Positions 9,977-21,525 of a stretch of DNA of 64,000 bases are shown piece after piece. Under the pieces are notes generated by a model. The model was not told where the DNA came from. It saw only the letters and a list, made by a program, of their open reading frames with translations, and made no database searches. The stretch's first letter is position 1. Every line of letters begins with the position of its first letter. A program made the position numbers and the translations under genes. Origin of the DNA: Rhizobium sp. 32-5/1 (GTDB lineage Bacteria; Pseudomonadota; Alphaproteobacteria; Rhizobiales; Rhizobiaceae). The stretch spans positions 2,311,501-2,375,500 of the forward strand of contig NZ_CP120638.1 in NCBI RefSeq assembly GCF_029537235.1. The letters are read 5' to 3'.

Positions 9977-11398
9977 TGCGTGCCTTTCCGGTGTCTACTG
10001 CGGTCCACCATGGTCGGGAATCAACCGGCTTTCCGTCTTTTCTGAACTCAATGTAAAGTGTTGGTCGGTCCGTTTCCAGCGCCAATGCTGTGGCGCTCGC
10101 CACTCTTTTGCGCCCATCGTCGCCAAGGGTTCCCCGGCCACGACGAATTGTCCTTGCTGAACGGTGACCGCCTCCATTCCCGACAGGACGATGTGATAGC
10201 CATCGCCGGGGTTCAGAATGATCATCTGCCCATAGCTGCGGAATGTTCCTGCAAAGACGATCCAGCCATCAGCCGGTGCCGTGACCAAGGCATCCGCATT
10301 CGTTTCAAGCATCATGCCCTGCAACGCATGCCCGGTGCCATCGGCATCGCCAAACCGGCGAAGGATAGATCCCGCAGCCGGAAGAGCCAGCGTCCTTTGC
10401 AATTCAGAAAACGCATATGCGGGTGCAATGCGGTTTTTGTCGGGCACGGAATTGCGGGCAAGCTCGCGCGCTTCTTCGCGCTGTACATCGGTCATCGTCC
10501 GGCGTGCCTCTTCTTCTTCGCGGGCCGCGGCCGCTGCATCGCGAACGGAGGCGATCTCGCTTTCAAGCGAACCGATCAAGTCCTCGAGACTGACTGCTTG
10601 ATTGGCCAGTTCTTCCGCCTTACGGCGCTCGGAGGCCAGTTCGTCTGCGCTCTGCTGTTTCAGCTTTTGTTTTTCCGCGATCAGCAACGTCAGTCGTTGT
10701 TCTTCCTCAAGGCTCGCCGTCATGGCGCCGGCGAGCGTATCCTTTTGCGCGGTAATGTCGCGGCGAACGCCGGAAAGCGCTTGCAGATCGGCGGCAAGGT
10801 TCTCGGTCTCGTGGCGAATGCCGGGTACGACGGCGCCGAGAAGGATGGCGCTGCGCACGGAGGAGAGCGCATCTTCCGGCGTGACGAGCAGGGCGGGTGG
10901 TGGATTGCGGCCCATACGCTGGAGTGCCGCCAGCACTTCGGCAAGAACGCCGCGACGGGCACGCAGGGAGCTATGAACAGCATCCTCCTTGCCGCGCAGG
11001 ACTTCCAGTTGTTTTTCGCCATCGACGATCTGCTGTTCCAGAGCCGTGCGTTTTCCCGCCGACTCGACGATTGCGCCCCTGAGCGTCTCGCTGGTTTTTT
11101 CGAGGTCGGCAATGCTCGCCTCAAGCTGCGCCGTTTTGTCCTTTGAAAGAGTGATCGACTTCGATAGGGCTTCCAGTTCACTACGGGTGCTGTTGCGTTT
11201 CTGGGCAAGAGCGGCCGCCGGGTCGGCAAGCGGTTGGGCAGTCGTCTGGGCCGGCTGCCCCGTTCGGTCGGTGGTTGGCGTCTGGGCGATGGCGCCCGTC
11301 GCTAAAAGGGTAAACGTGGCGAAACCGGCACACAGCAAATGCCAGCCGTTTCCGGCGGGCCTTTCTACTGCAATGTGTCTGCTTGCCCCTTGTGTCAT
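9966..11398 (-). CDS. EnvC-like murein hydrolase activator, M23 domain (frameshift near 3' end)
   Basis: Signal peptide (residues about 18-38), a long coiled coil (about 60-290, Glu/Lys/Ala-rich heptads) and a C-terminal LytM/M23 domain (TAPADGWIVFAGTFRSYGQ, IILNPGDGYHIVLSGM). In EnvC-type proteins the LytM domain is degenerate and activates amidases at the septum rather than cutting murein. The printed frame ends at 9995 with a nonsense tail. One missing A in the AAAA run (plus strand 10106-10109) restores RVASATALALETDRP and TLYIEFRKDGKPVDS, with a stop at 9966 overlapping the ctpA start. That gives about 477 residues. Confidence 0.88.
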
Positions 11399-11544
11399 TC
11401 CGCCGATCTGCCGCCGCCCTGTTCGTCGTGAATCCTACGCTGATTTGGTCTATGCCACCACCAACCATTTGCAAGGATTGCGGCGGGTCCGTGGCAGGAA
11501 TGCGCACATTTCAGTGATTGGTGGCGTCTGGCTGGTCAAACGGA

Positions 11545-12027
11545 TCAGGCGCGATGGTAGGGGTGCCCTGAAAGTATGGTGACGGCGCGGTAAAGCTGCT
11601 CGGCGATCAGGATGCGAACGAGCTGATGCGGCCACGTCATCTTACCAAGACAAATGACGGCATCGGCTTTGCCGTGAAACTGCGGGTCGAGACCGTCGGC
11701 ACCGCCGATGACCAGTGTTAGGTCGCGCTTGCCATTGTCGCGGAAGGTTCCGATCATCTTGGCGAAGGCTTCGGAATCCACGGCCTTGCCGCGTTCGTCG
11801 AGCAGGATCAACACGCCAGCGTCGGGCAGGGATTTTTCGAGCTGAGCGGCTTCCTCGCGCTTGCGGGTATCGGCGCTTGAGGCCCGACTTTCGGCAAGCT
11901 CGAGCACGCGGGATATTTCCAGCCCGATCGCGGGACCGGCCTTGGCGAAACGGTCCAGATAACGCGCCGCAAGTTCCTTCTCCGGGCCAGCCTTGAGGCG
12001 CCCGACAGCAAAAAGACCTACCCGCAT
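11545..12027 (-). CDS. rlmH: 23S rRNA (pseudouridine1915-N3)-methyltransferase RlmH
   Basis: 160-residue SPOUT methyltransferase that modifies pseudouridine 1915 in helix 69 of 23S rRNA. Diagnostic motifs are LLDERGKAVDSEAFA, LVIGGADGLD in the trefoil-knot SAM pocket, and LGKMTWPHQLVRILIAEQLYRA with the C-terminal HPYHR. Length and ends match the family. It follows rsfS on the minus strand, the usual pairing. About 146 bases separate it from envC, with no visible terminator. Confidence 0.95.
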   Translation of the reverse strand: MRVGLFAVGRLKAGPEKELAARYLDRFAKAGPAIGLEISRVLELAESRASSADTRKREEAAQLEKSLPDAGVLILLDERGKAVDSEAFAKMIGTFRDNGKRDLTLVIGGADGLDPQFHGKADAVICLGKMTWPHQLVRILIAEQLYRAVTILSGHPYHRA

Positions 12028-12184
12028 CCGCTCTATCCGATCCTTCGCAAAAAGCTTGCTCTCCGGCGGGCGAACGTCGCCGCTGGCAGGTACACAATTC
12101 TATTCAGCCCCGGGAAAGGTCATCTTGTCGCCGGGTGTCTTGCATCCATTCACGACGGGAAGCCTGCCCGTCGATCGTGGTGCG

Positions 12185-12598
12185 TCAATGCAGCGTGCCG
12201 TCTTCCATGTCCGGCGCAGCCCACATCTTCTCGATGTTGTAGAACTCACGGATTTCGGGGCGGAACACATGGACGATAATGTCGCCACCGTCGATCAGGA
12301 CCCAATCACCGGTCTCCAGGCCTTCGACACGTGCATTGCCGTATCCCTCGTCCTTCAGATCCGTCATCAGGTGATCGGCGATCGCCATGACATGCCTGCT
12401 CGACCGCCCGGAGACAACGATCATGTAGTCTCCCAGCGCCGATTTTCCGGCAATGTCGATGGTGACGATTTCTTCTGCCTTTGAGTCCTCGAGGCTTTCG
12501 AGAACCAGCTTGAGCGCACGGTCGGCTGCGTCGTCGCGGCGGTCCGGGCTCTTCGGGAAGGTGCGTGCTGCATTTCCCTTTGCGTGTACTGTTGTCAG
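12185..12598 (-). CDS. rsfS: Ribosomal silencing factor RsfS, possible CTG start
   Basis: RsfS binds ribosomal protein L14 (uL14) and blocks subunit joining in stationary phase. Core motifs are DIAGKSALGDYMIVVSG, HVMAIADHL, GLETGDWVLID and VHVFRPEIREFYNIEKMW. The coding sequence is clear well upstream of the first in-frame ATG (12424). It runs back to CTG at 12598, giving LTTVHAKGNAARTFPKSPD as the N-terminus, with a GGAAAGGA ribosome site just before. No ATG, GTG or TTG exists in frame between the upstream stop and 12424, and starting there would delete half of the fold. Either CTG is the real start or a base is wrong here. About 137 residues. Confidence 0.85.
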   Translation of the reverse strand: MTTVHAKGNAARTFPKSPDRRDDAADRALKLVLESLEDSKAEEIVTIDIAGKSALGDYMIVVSGRSSRHVMAIADHLMTDLKDEGYGNARVEGLETGDWVLIDGGDIIVHVFRPEIREFYNIEKMWAAPDMEDGTLH

Positions 12599-12718
12599 GG
12601 TTTTTCCTTTCCAAATGACAGAACAGGCACGAGGCGATTCGACTTTTTCGGATCGACCCGCACCCTGAATGTAGTCATCAAACCCTTAAGGTTTCAAGAC
12701 ATGAGAAGTAAATGACAG

Positions 12719-13339
12719 TTATTCGGACTTGGCGCGCAGTGCCGTCGAACTGAGCGCCGAGCGCGGCCCGTGAATGAAGGTCCAGGCCGGTGCCTTCCGC
12801 AGAGCCAGCGTTCCGGCATCGTCCTCGTCGATACGGGCGTAATCGAAGGTTTTCGCCATTTTCGAGGAGAGATAGGCAAGCGTGGCACCCGGTCGGTCGA
12901 TGACGGCAATCGGGAAAGTGCGCGCGATCGTCTGCCAGTTCTGCCAGCGATGGAAATCCTTGAGATTGTCGGCGCCCATGATCCAGACAAAATGAATATC
13001 CCGGTTGCGTTCGCGGATCTTCTCCAGCGTCCGGGCCGTGTAGCTCTGCCCGAGCGAAAGCTCGAAGGCCGTGACCTTGATGCGGGGGTTGTGAGCGATC
13101 CGTTCGCTGAGCGCGATGCGCTCGGCCAGCGGTGCGAGGTTGCTGCGGCTTTTCAGCGGGTTGCCCGGCGTCACCATCCACCAGAGCTGGTCCAGGTGCA
13201 GCCGCCGAAGCGCGATCTCGGCCACCAGGCCATGGCCGTCATGCGGTGGGTTGAAGGATCCGCCGAAAAGTCCGACTGTCATTCCGCTTTCGACATGCGG
13301 CATCCGGAGATAGGGCTGCTTCACGTCGTTCGTTGACAC
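12719..13339 (-). CDS. nadD: Nicotinate-nucleotide adenylyltransferase
   Basis: Transfers AMP from ATP to nicotinate mononucleotide in NAD synthesis. 206 residues. The nucleotidyl-transferase signature GLFGGSFNPPHDGH is at about residues 23-36 and the C-terminal SSTALR motif near residue 198, with WWMVTPGNPLK and WIMGADNLKDFHRW between. The start is immediately adjacent to the proA stop, so proA and nadD are co-transcribed. An in-frame ATG at residue 20 (MTVGLFGG) is an alternative start, but the longer form matches rhizobial NadD. Confidence 0.94.
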   Translation of the reverse strand: MSTNDVKQPYLRMPHVESGMTVGLFGGSFNPPHDGHGLVAEIALRRLHLDQLWWMVTPGNPLKSRSNLAPLAERIALSERIAHNPRIKVTAFELSLGQSYTARTLEKIRERNRDIHFVWIMGADNLKDFHRWQNWQTIARTFPIAVIDRPGATLAYLSSKMAKTFDYARIDEDDAGTLALRKAPAWTFIHGPRSALSSTALRAKSE

Positions 13340-14623
13340 TCAGGGCCGGACCTGACCGGTGCCGCGCACCCTGTATTTGAACGATGTCAGCTGTTCGACG
13401 CCGACCGGGCCGCGGGCGTGCATCTTGCCCGTGGCAATGCCGATTTCGCCGCCCATGCCGAACTCGCCGCCATCGGCAAATTGCGTCGAGGCATTGTGCA
13501 GAAGAATGGCCGAATCGATTTCCGCGAAGAATCGCTCCGCGACCGAAGCATCCTGTGCGATCACCGCTTCCGTATGACCGGACGACCATTGTCCGATATG
13601 CTCGATGGCACCGGCAACGCCGTCGACAAGCTTTACCGACATGATGGCGTCGAGATACTCGGTCGCCCAGTCTTCCTCGGTTGCGGCGATAAGTCCGGGC
13701 ACCATCGCGCGGATGTCCTCGCTGGCGCGCACCTCGCAACCGGCATCCTGTAGCGCCTTGACCAAGGGAGGAACAAGGCGATCCCGACCGGCGCGGTCGA
13801 TCAACAGGGTTTCCGCTGAACCGCAGACGCCGGTGCGGCGCATCTTGGCGTTGACGACAATGGCTTTTGCCATGTCGAGATCGGCTGACCCATCGACATA
13901 GACATGGCAGAGGCCTTCGAGATGGGCGAAAACCGGCACGCGCGCCTCGTTCTGCACACGGGCAACGAGGCTTTTGCCGCCCCGCGGCACGATGACGTCG
14001 ATGGCGCCGTTCAGGCCGGACAGCATGGCGCCAACGGCCATGCGATCGGCGACCGGCACCATCTGGATCGCATGCTCTGGAAGTCCGGCATCCCTCAGGC
14101 CCTGCACCAGGCAGGCATGGATAGCCTGCGATGAATACAGGCTGTCCGAGCCGCCACGAAGAATAACGGCGTTGCCGGCCTTGAGGCAGAGCGCGCCGGC
14201 ATCCGCCGTGACATTGGGTCGGCTTTCATAGATCACGCCAATGACGCCGAGCGGTGTGCGCACGCGTTCGATATGCAGGCCGTTCGGCCGATCCCATTCG
14301 GCGATGATATCACCCACCGGATCCCGCAACTCGGCAATTGCACGAATGCCGTTCGCCATATCGAGGATACGGTTTTCGGTCAAAGTCAACCGGTCGAGAA
14401 ACGACGCGGCGACGCCGGATTCACGGGCGTTTTCGAGGTCGATGGCATTGGCGGCGAGGATCTTGTCCCTGGACGTAACGATATTGCTGGCCATGCTGAT
14501 AAGGGCCGCGTGCTTGCGCTCGGCCGATGCGGTGGCCAGCGGTCGGATGGCGGCCTTCGCCTGGCGGCCGATCGCCGCCATGATATCAAGGATTTCCTGC
14601 TTGTCCTTCACCGCCTCAAGCAT
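13340..14623 (-). CDS. proA: Glutamate-5-semialdehyde dehydrogenase (gamma-glutamyl phosphate reductase)
   Basis: Second step of proline synthesis: NADPH reduction of gamma-glutamyl phosphate. 427 residues. Motifs: [31 protein letters not shown], the catalytic Cys in [16 protein letters not shown], and [17 protein letters not shown] at the C-terminus. It overlaps proB by 8 bases, the standard proB-proA operon, so the two enzymes, which channel an unstable intermediate, are made together. Confidence 0.96.
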   Translation of the reverse strand: MLEAVKDKQEILDIMAAIGRQAKAAIRPLATASAERKHAALISMASNIVTSRDKILAANAIDLENARESGVAASFLDRLTLTENRILDMANGIRAIAELRDPVGDIIAEWDRPNGLHIERVRTPLGVIGVIYESRPNVTADAGALCLKAGNAVILRGGSDSLYSSQAIHACLVQGLRDAGLPEHAIQMVPVADRMAVGAMLSGLNGAIDVIVPRGGKSLVARVQNEARVPVFAHLEGLCHVYVDGSADLDMAKAIVVNAKMRRTGVCGSAETLLIDRAGRDRLVPPLVKALQDAGCEVRASEDIRAMVPGLIAATEEDWATEYLDAIMSVKLVDGVAGAIEHIGQWSSGHTEAVIAQDASVAERFFAEIDSAILLHNASTQFADGGEFGMGGEIGIATGKMHARGPVGVEQLTSFKYRVRGTGQVRP

Positions 14624-15788
14624 TGGCCGTGTTCCTTTCCGTATCCAGGTCGCGTCGCAGCCCGGCCGCCGTCATCACCAGATCGTCCCGGTGCACCATG
14701 GCGGCGCGCCCAGCGTAACCGAGGATAGCGGCGATCTCCGCCGATTTCTTGCCCGTGATCTGGCGGGCTTCGTCGGCATCATAGCCGGCGAGCCCTCGGG
14801 CGATTTCACGGCCTTCGATACCGATGATGGCGATTGTGTCGCCGCGGCTGAAACTGCCCCTCACATCGTTTACGCCAGCCGGAAGCAGGCTTTTGCCGGA
14901 TCGCAACGCATTTTCCGCACCGGCATCAATGGCAAGGCTGCCGGCAGGAAGAAGCTGCCCGGCGATCCAGGTCTTGCGCGCGGTAACTGGTGAGCCGGAT
15001 GGCGCAAACCAGGAAGAACGCGCACCGTTTTCGATGGCAGACAAGGGATGGTCCGGCTTGCCGGAAGCAATGATCATAGCGCAGCCGGCGCCGGTCGCGA
15101 TCTTGCCGGCATCGATCTTGGTGCGCATGCCGCCGCGCGACAGCTCGGAAGCGGCGCCACCCGCCATGGCCTCGATCGCCGGGGTGATTTCCGCGATCGT
15201 GTCGAGAAACTGTGCATTGGGGTCCAGATGTGGCGGAGCCGTGTAGAGACCGTCGATATCGGAAAGCAGGACGAGCAGGTCCGCGCCGGTCATCGTCGCG
15301 ACGCGTGCTGCAAGCCGGTCATTGTCGCCATAGCGGATTTCGGTTGTCGCGACCGTGTCGTTTTCGTTGATAATCGGCACGGCGCCAAGCTTGAGCAATT
15401 GGTTGATCGTTGCCCGGGCATTCAGATAGCGGCGGCGCTCTTCGGTATCGCCCAGCGTCAAAAGGATCTGGCCAGCAACGATGTCGTCGGTCGACAGGCT
15501 TTCCGACCAGGCGCGGGCCAGCGCGATCTGGCCGATGGCCGCCGCCGCCTGGCTTTCTTCCAGCTTCAGCGCGCCGGACGGAAGATCAAGCACCGATCGC
15601 CCGAGCGCGATGGCGCCCGATGAGACCACGAGAATATCAATGCCCTTGGCCCGAAGTGCTGCGATATCGGCGCACATGGCATTCAGCCAGGCACCCTTCA
15701 GCCCGGTCCTGCGATCGACAAGCAGGGCCGAGCCGATCTTGATCACAATCCGGCGGTATTTTTCCAGCGGTTTGCGCGTCTTCGTCAT
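14616..15788 (-). CDS. proB: Glutamate 5-kinase
   Basis: First and feedback-controlled step of proline synthesis. 390 residues with an amino-acid kinase domain ([79 protein letters not shown]) and a C-terminal PUA domain (from about residue 290; [12 protein letters not shown]). It sits one base after the obgE stop, in the obgE-proB-proA-nadD run typical of Rhizobiales. Confidence 0.96.
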   Translation of the reverse strand: MTKTRKPLEKYRRIVIKIGSALLVDRRTGLKGAWLNAMCADIAALRAKGIDILVVSSGAIALGRSVLDLPSGALKLEESQAAAAIGQIALARAWSESLSTDDIVAGQILLTLGDTEERRRYLNARATINQLLKLGAVPIINENDTVATTEIRYGDNDRLAARVATMTGADLLVLLSDIDGLYTAPPHLDPNAQFLDTIAEITPAIEAMAGGAASELSRGGMRTKIDAGKIATGAGCAMIIASGKPDHPLSAIENGARSSWFAPSGSPVTARKTWIAGQLLPAGSLAIDAGAENALRSGKSLLPAGVNDVRGSFSRGDTIAIIGIEGREIARGLAGYDADEARQITGKKSAEIAAILGYAGRAAMVHRDDLVMTAAGLRRDLDTERNTANA

Positions 15789-15789
15789 G

Positions 15790-17208
<1,419 letters not shown>

Positions 17209-17220
17209 CTTGTATGCAAG
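17209..17220. promoter_or_regulatory. Candidate GntR operator over the regulator start codon
   Basis: CTTGTATGCAAG at 17209-17220 is a near-perfect palindrome of the FCD-type GntR pattern (TTGTATACAA-like). It covers the ATG at 17214, a position suited to autorepression. Confidence 0.35.
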
Positions 17221-17980
17221 ACAGCCAGACACAGATCACACTACAATCGACCATCGAGGAGGCCATTGTTTCCGGCATCCTCAGCGCACGGATACGTCCG
17301 GGTACCCGGTTGAGCGAAAACCAGCTGGCCGGCCTGTTCGGCGTGTCGCGGACACGGGTACGCGAAGCGATGATGCGGCTCGAAACGCGCTGCATCGTTC
17401 ACGTCAGCCCAAGGCGTGGCTGGTTTGTCGTCGAGCCCTCCGCGGAGGAGGCGATCATGGTCTATGGCGCGCGACGCGCTATAGAATCCGGCCTCCTGCG
17501 TGGCATGCGGGTCTTGAGCGATGCTGGTCGGGCGGCCATCCGCAATCATCTTGAGGAGGAAAAGGCGGCCATGGCCGCCGGCGACCGACAACGCCTGACC
17601 TGCTTGATGGGTGATTTTCATATCCGCATCGCCGAACTTGCCAAAAATCCTGTGCTGACGGAGATCCTACGCGACCTCACCGCACGCACCATCCTCATAT
17701 CGATGCTCTACCAGTCGGATTTTCACGCCCTGCAGTCGCATCTCGGTCACTGCCGCATCGCCGATGCGATGGAGGCCGGGAATTTCGAGAGGGCTGCAGA
17801 ACTGTCCATCGAGCATCTCGACGAAGTGGAGATGGGCCTCGATCTGACGAGGCGCCCGGACCCGCTCTCCGAACTTCGCGATTCCTTTCGCTTCCACCCA
17901 AGACCGTTTCGTCGCCTTCCGCCGGAACAGTCATCCAGAGTAACCCCAAAAGCAATTCTGCCTACTCAAAAGGAGAATAA
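17214..17980 (+). CDS. GntR-family regulator with FCD domain (probable frameshift near 3' end)
   Basis: N-terminal winged helix (IRPGTRLSENQLAGLFGVS, TRVREAMMRLETR) followed by an all-helical FCD ligand domain (residues about 85-215; DFHIRIAELAKNPVL, SIEHLDEVEMGL). The printed frame runs on to 18215 through the signal peptide of the next gene, which is implausible. One missing base near 17880-17886 (after LSELRD) gives a stop at 17978-17980, right at the ribosome site of the downstream binding-protein gene. About 255 residues. Likely local regulator of the transporter downstream; its ligand is unknown. Confidence 0.78.
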
Positions 17981-17985
17981 CCCGA

Positions 17986-18771
17986 ATGTTTGCCAAAAAC
18001 TTCTTGATCGCCGCTGCCGTCCTTGCCGGTACGCTAGGACTTTCGACTGTGTCGCATGCCGATGCCCTCAGCGATATTACAGCCCGGGGCACGATCCGCG
18101 TGGCGGTACCACAGGATTTCCCGCCATTCGGAAGTGTCGGAACCGACATGGCGCCGATGGGCTACGATATCGATATGGCCAACCTGATCGCCGAAAAGCT
18201 CGGTGTAAAGGCTGAACTCGTGCCTGTTACCAGCGCCAACCGTATTCCCTATCTCCAGACGAACAAGGTCGATCTGGTTATTTCCAGCCTCGGCAAGAAT
18301 GCTGAACGGGAAGCCGTCATCGACTTCACGACAGCCTACGCGCCGTTCTTCAACGGTGTTTTCGCGCCCGCCGATGTTGCCGTTGCCAAGGTCGAAGACC
18401 TGTCCGGCAAGGTGGTCGGCGTGACCCGCGGTGCCGTCGAGGATCTTGAGCTGACCAAGATCGCACCGGCCGATCTGACCATCAAGCGCTACGAGGACAA
18501 TAACGGCACGATTTCGGCTTTCCTGTCGGGACAGGTCGAATTGGTCGCCACCGGCAACGTCGTTGCCGCGGCTATTCTTGCGAAAAACCCACCCAAGCGT
18601 CCGGAACTGAAGTTCCTGATCAAGAACTCACCCTGCTATATCGGCCTTAACAAGAGCGAGCCGGCCTTGCTGGAAAAGGTCAATGCGATCATCGCGACAG
18701 CCAAGACCGACGGCACGATGAATGTGATCGCCCAGAAATGGCTGGGAAGCGACGTTCCTGCCGATCTCTGA
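17986..18771 (+). CDS. Amino-acid-type ABC transporter substrate-binding protein
   Basis: Periplasmic SBP_bac_3 family protein, 261 residues. Signal peptide residues 1-25 (FLIAAAVLAGTLGLSTVSHA). The mature part shows GTIRVAVPQDFPPFGSVG, MGYDIDMANLIAEKLG and LVISSLGKNAEREAVIDFT, the usual polar amino-acid binding pattern. An excellent AGGAG precedes the ATG. It heads a four-gene importer with two permeases and an ATPase; the substrate cannot be fixed from sequence (a polar amino acid or opine-like compound is likely). Confidence 0.88.
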   Translation: MFAKNFLIAAAVLAGTLGLSTVSHADALSDITARGTIRVAVPQDFPPFGSVGTDMAPMGYDIDMANLIAEKLGVKAELVPVTSANRIPYLQTNKVDLVISSLGKNAEREAVIDFTTAYAPFFNGVFAPADVAVAKVEDLSGKVVGVTRGAVEDLELTKIAPADLTIKRYEDNNGTISAFLSGQVELVATGNVVAAAILAKNPPKRPELKFLIKNSPCYIGLNKSEPALLEKVNAIIATAKTDGTMNVIAQKWLGSDVPADL

Positions 18772-18852
18772 TCGGCTTCTGCAGCGACCTGCCATCCCGC
18801 AACCGTTTCGGGATGGCACCGTCATCGCGTATTCAGCAGAGGGGAAACCGCC

Positions 18853-19524
18853 TTGAGTTACCAATTCCAATTCAACTGGCTCGCCCAGTATTATCCGGAG
18901 ATCGTCAAGGGCATCGGCATCACGCTGCAACTCATCAGCATTGGCGCCGTGCTCGGCATAGCGCTGGGAATTGCCTGTGCCTGGGCGCGTGCGCTCGGTC
19001 CGACTTGGTTGAAGCCGATCGTCGCAGCTTATGTCGAGCTCATCCGCAACACGCCGTTCCTGATCCAGTTGTTTTTCATCTTTTTTGGCCTGCCGTCGCT
19101 TGGCCTGCAACTGGGCGAGCTGCAGGCGGCCAATATCGCCATGGTGGTCAATCTCGGCGCCTATAGCTGCGAGATCATCCGGGCCGGCATTCAGTCGACG
19201 CCCAAGGGCCAGTTCGAAGCGGGTGCCAGCCTTGCCATGACGCCGTTCGAAACCTTTCGCCACGTGGTGCTGGTGCCTTCCCTCCAGCGGATCTGGCCGG
19301 CGCTGTCGTCGCAGGTGGTCATCGTCATGCTGGGCTCGTCCGTCGTTTCGCAGATCGCCGCCGAGGACCTGACATTCGCGGCGAATTTCATCCAGTCACG
19401 GACCTTCCGCGCTTTCGAGGCCTACATGGTCTCGACGCTCATCTATCTGGTTCTGGCCATCCTGCTGCGGCAAATCCTTGCCGTCATCGGCGGCTTCATC
19501 TTTCCCCGGAGGGCGACGCGATGA
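18853..19524 (+). CDS. Amino acid ABC transporter permease (first)
   Basis: HisM/GlnP-type inner membrane permease, 223 residues, with about five membrane segments. It has the conserved N-terminal GIGITLQLISIGAVLG, ELIRNTPFLIQLFFIFFGLP and the ATPase-contact loop (EAGASLAMTPFETFRHVVLP-like, here HVVLVPSLQ). The TTG start at 18853 is preceded by GAGGGG. Overlaps the second permease by 4 bases; a heterodimeric pair with it. Confidence 0.9.
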   Translation: MSYQFQFNWLAQYYPEIVKGIGITLQLISIGAVLGIALGIACAWARALGPTWLKPIVAAYVELIRNTPFLIQLFFIFFGLPSLGLQLGELQAANIAMVVNLGAYSCEIIRAGIQSTPKGQFEAGASLAMTPFETFRHVVLVPSLQRIWPALSSQVVIVMLGSSVVSQIAAEDLTFAANFIQSRTFRAFEAYMVSTLIYLVLAILLRQILAVIGGFIFPRRATR

Positions 19525-20180
19525 CAGAATTTACGCTCTGGGATATCTTGCGAAACCTGCTGCTTGCCACACGCTGGACCATTCTCCTGTCGCTTGTGTC
19601 CTTCGTCGGCGGCGGGCTGGTCGGTCTCCTTCTTCTGTTCCTGCGCATCAGCAGCCGAAAGGCCGTGCGGGTTTTTGCGCGCTGCTACATCGAGCTTTTC
19701 CAGGGAACGCCGCTCTTGATGCAGCTGTTCATTGCATTCTTCGGTCTTGGTCTCTTCGGGATCGATGTGCCGGCCTGGCTCGCCGCGGGACTGGCCCTCA
19801 TCTTGTGGACAGCCGCGTTCCTGGCGGAAATCTGGCGCGGTTGCGTCGAGGCCATTACCAAGGGGCAGTGGGAGGCGTCTGCCAGCCTTGGCATGGGACG
19901 GCTGCAGCAGATGCGCTACGTCATCCTGCCGCAGGCCATGAAGATCGCCGTACCTCCTACGGTCGGCTTCTCCGTGCAGGTTGTCAAAGGCACTGCGCTG
20001 ACATCGATCATCGGCTTCGTCGAGCTTTCAAAAGCCGGCACTGTGGTCACCAACGCCACGTTCCAGCCCTTCACGGTCTACGGTCTCGTCGCTCTCATCT
20101 ATTTCGCGCTCTGCTGGCCCCTGTCCAAGAGCAGCCAGATGCTGGAAAGGAAGCTCAATGTCGCTCATCGAAATCACTGA
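19521..20180 (+). CDS. Amino acid ABC transporter permease (second)
   Basis: 219 residues, a HisQ-type partner of the preceding permease. Motifs: LLLATRWTILLSLVSFVGGG, ELFQGTPLLMQLFIAFFG, and the EAA loop EASASLGMGRLQQMRYVILPQ. The ATGA overlap with the upstream gene and the 23-base overlap with the ATPase gene show tight operon packing. Confidence 0.9.
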   Translation: MTEFTLWDILRNLLLATRWTILLSLVSFVGGGLVGLLLLFLRISSRKAVRVFARCYIELFQGTPLLMQLFIAFFGLGLFGIDVPAWLAAGLALILWTAAFLAEIWRGCVEAITKGQWEASASLGMGRLQQMRYVILPQAMKIAVPPTVGFSVQVVKGTALTSIIGFVELSKAGTVVTNATFQPFTVYGLVALIYFALCWPLSKSSQMLERKLNVAHRNH

Positions 20181-20882
20181 GGTCCGCAAGAGTTTCGGCT
20201 CGAACGAAGTCCTAAAAGGCATCAATCTCGACGTCCAGCCCGGCGAAGTCATTGCCATCATCGGCAAGAGCGGGTCTGGAAAATCAACATTGCTCCGCTG
20301 TATCAACGGTCTTGAAATGATCAGTGGTGGGTCGATTTCGGTCGCCGGGGCTCAGCTGCTCGACGACCAGCTGCATCTGAAGACGTTGCGGCTGAAGGTC
20401 GGGATGATCTTCCAGCAGTTCAACCTGTTCCCGCATCTGACGGTCGGTGGCAACGTCATCCTGTCCCAGACCGTGGTGAAAAAGACGGCAAGGCCGGTGG
20501 CGGAAGCCATGGCCCGCAAGATGCTCGATCGTGTCGGCCTTGCCCAAAAATTCGATGCCTATCCCGATGAGCTGTCTGGCGGCCAGCAGCAGCGCGTTGC
20601 CATCGCCCGCGCGCTGGCGATGGAACCGATCGCATTGTTGTGCGACGAGATCACCTCGGCGCTCGATCCTGAACTCGTGGCCGAAGTGCTGGCCGTGGTC
20701 CGCGAGTTGGCGAACGAAGGCATGACCTTGCTGATGGTGACCCATGAGATGAAATTCGCGCGCGATGTCTGCTCGCGCGTCGTCTTCATGCACCAGGGCC
20801 GTGTTCACGAGATCGGCCCGCCGGGGGACGTTTTTCCAATCCGCAGACTCAGGAGCTGAAACAGTTCCTTGGTATGCTGTAG
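20158..20882 (+). CDS. Amino acid ABC transporter ATP-binding protein (frameshift at 3' end)
   Basis: ATPase of the importer. Walker A GKSGSGKSTLL, Q-loop MIFQQFNLFPHLT, signature LSGGQQQRVAIARAL, Walker B LLCDEITSALDPE and switch His in MVTHEMKFA. The printed frame ends at 20859 as DVFPIRRLRS. Adding one T to the TTTTT run at 20831-20835 restores SNPQTQELKQFLGML, the normal C-terminus of PAAT ATPases, with a stop at 20880-20882. About 241 residues. Confidence 0.9.
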
Positions 20883-20896
20883 GTATTGAGCTATCC

Positions 20897-20926
20897 AACC
20901 GGCCGCGTTGCGGCGGCCGGTTATTT
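20897..20926. terminator. Bidirectional terminator after the ABC operon
   Basis: Perfect 10-bp stem AACCGGCCGC / GCGGCCGGTT with a 6-base loop, then TATTTCTGTTT on the plus strand. It lies between convergent genes: the ABC ATPase and a GNAT gene. Confidence 0.75.
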
Positions 20927-20940
20927 CTGTTTGGTTGGGG

Positions 20941-21525
20941 TTATGGTCTGCGCAGATCGGCGGCTGTAAGCCTTGTCTCTATGTGGCTGACCATGCCTGC
21001 CCGGGCCAGCGCATAGACCTGCGTGCAGCCGGTGATCTCGAAACCGAGTTTCTGCTGCAGCTTCAGCGATGCCGCATTGTCGGCGAAGACGCCGGAATGC
21101 AGGGCCGTTTCCGGCATACGCATGAAGAACCGTTCGATCGAGACATGCGCCGCCTCGCCGCCATAGCCCCTGCCCCAATAGTAGCGGTTCAGCCAGTAGC
21201 CGAGATGCCACTGGCCATGCCGCAGCTCGAGACCGACGAAGCCGATATGGACATCGTCGCCAGTCGTGACGGCGAGCGTCCAGCCTGGCAGAACGCCCGC
21301 CGTCTGGCGAACCAGCCAGTCGAGGGCATCCTGCCGGTGATAGGGCACGGGCACCCGCGCCAGCATGCGCGAGACCTGGTAGTCGCCCAGCGACTGGGCG
21401 ATCGCCTCGGCATCGGATAGCCGGTGCGGCCGCAGGACGAGCCGTTCCGTCTCTATGACCGGGCAAGGGCCGGGCTCGGGACGAACAACAGCCTGCTTCG
21501 GCCGAGGGAAAGCCAGCGTGTTCAT
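20941..21525 (-). CDS. GNAT N-acetyltransferase (RimJ/RimL type), second of a tandem pair
   Basis: About 194 residues from the ATG at 21525, which has GGGGAGG upstream. The GNAT fold shows ETERLVLRPHRLSDAEAIA, VHIGFVGLELRHGQWHLGYWL and the acetyl-CoA loop RYYWGRGYGGEAAH, followed by NAASLKLQQKLGF. It overlaps the upstream paralogue by 4 bases (ATGA). RimJ/RimL relatives acetylate N-terminal or small-molecule amines; the target is unknown. In Rhizobiaceae this pair normally lies between rpmA and obgE. Confidence 0.85.
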   Translation of the reverse strand: MNTLAFPRPKQAVVRPEPGPCPVIETERLVLRPHRLSDAEAIAQSLGDYQVSRMLARVPVPYHRQDALDWLVRQTAGVLPGWTLAVTTGDDVHIGFVGLELRHGQWHLGYWLNRYYWGRGYGGEAAHVSIERFFMRMPETALHSGVFADNAASLKLQQKLGFEITGCTQVYALARAGMVSHIETRLTAADLRRP

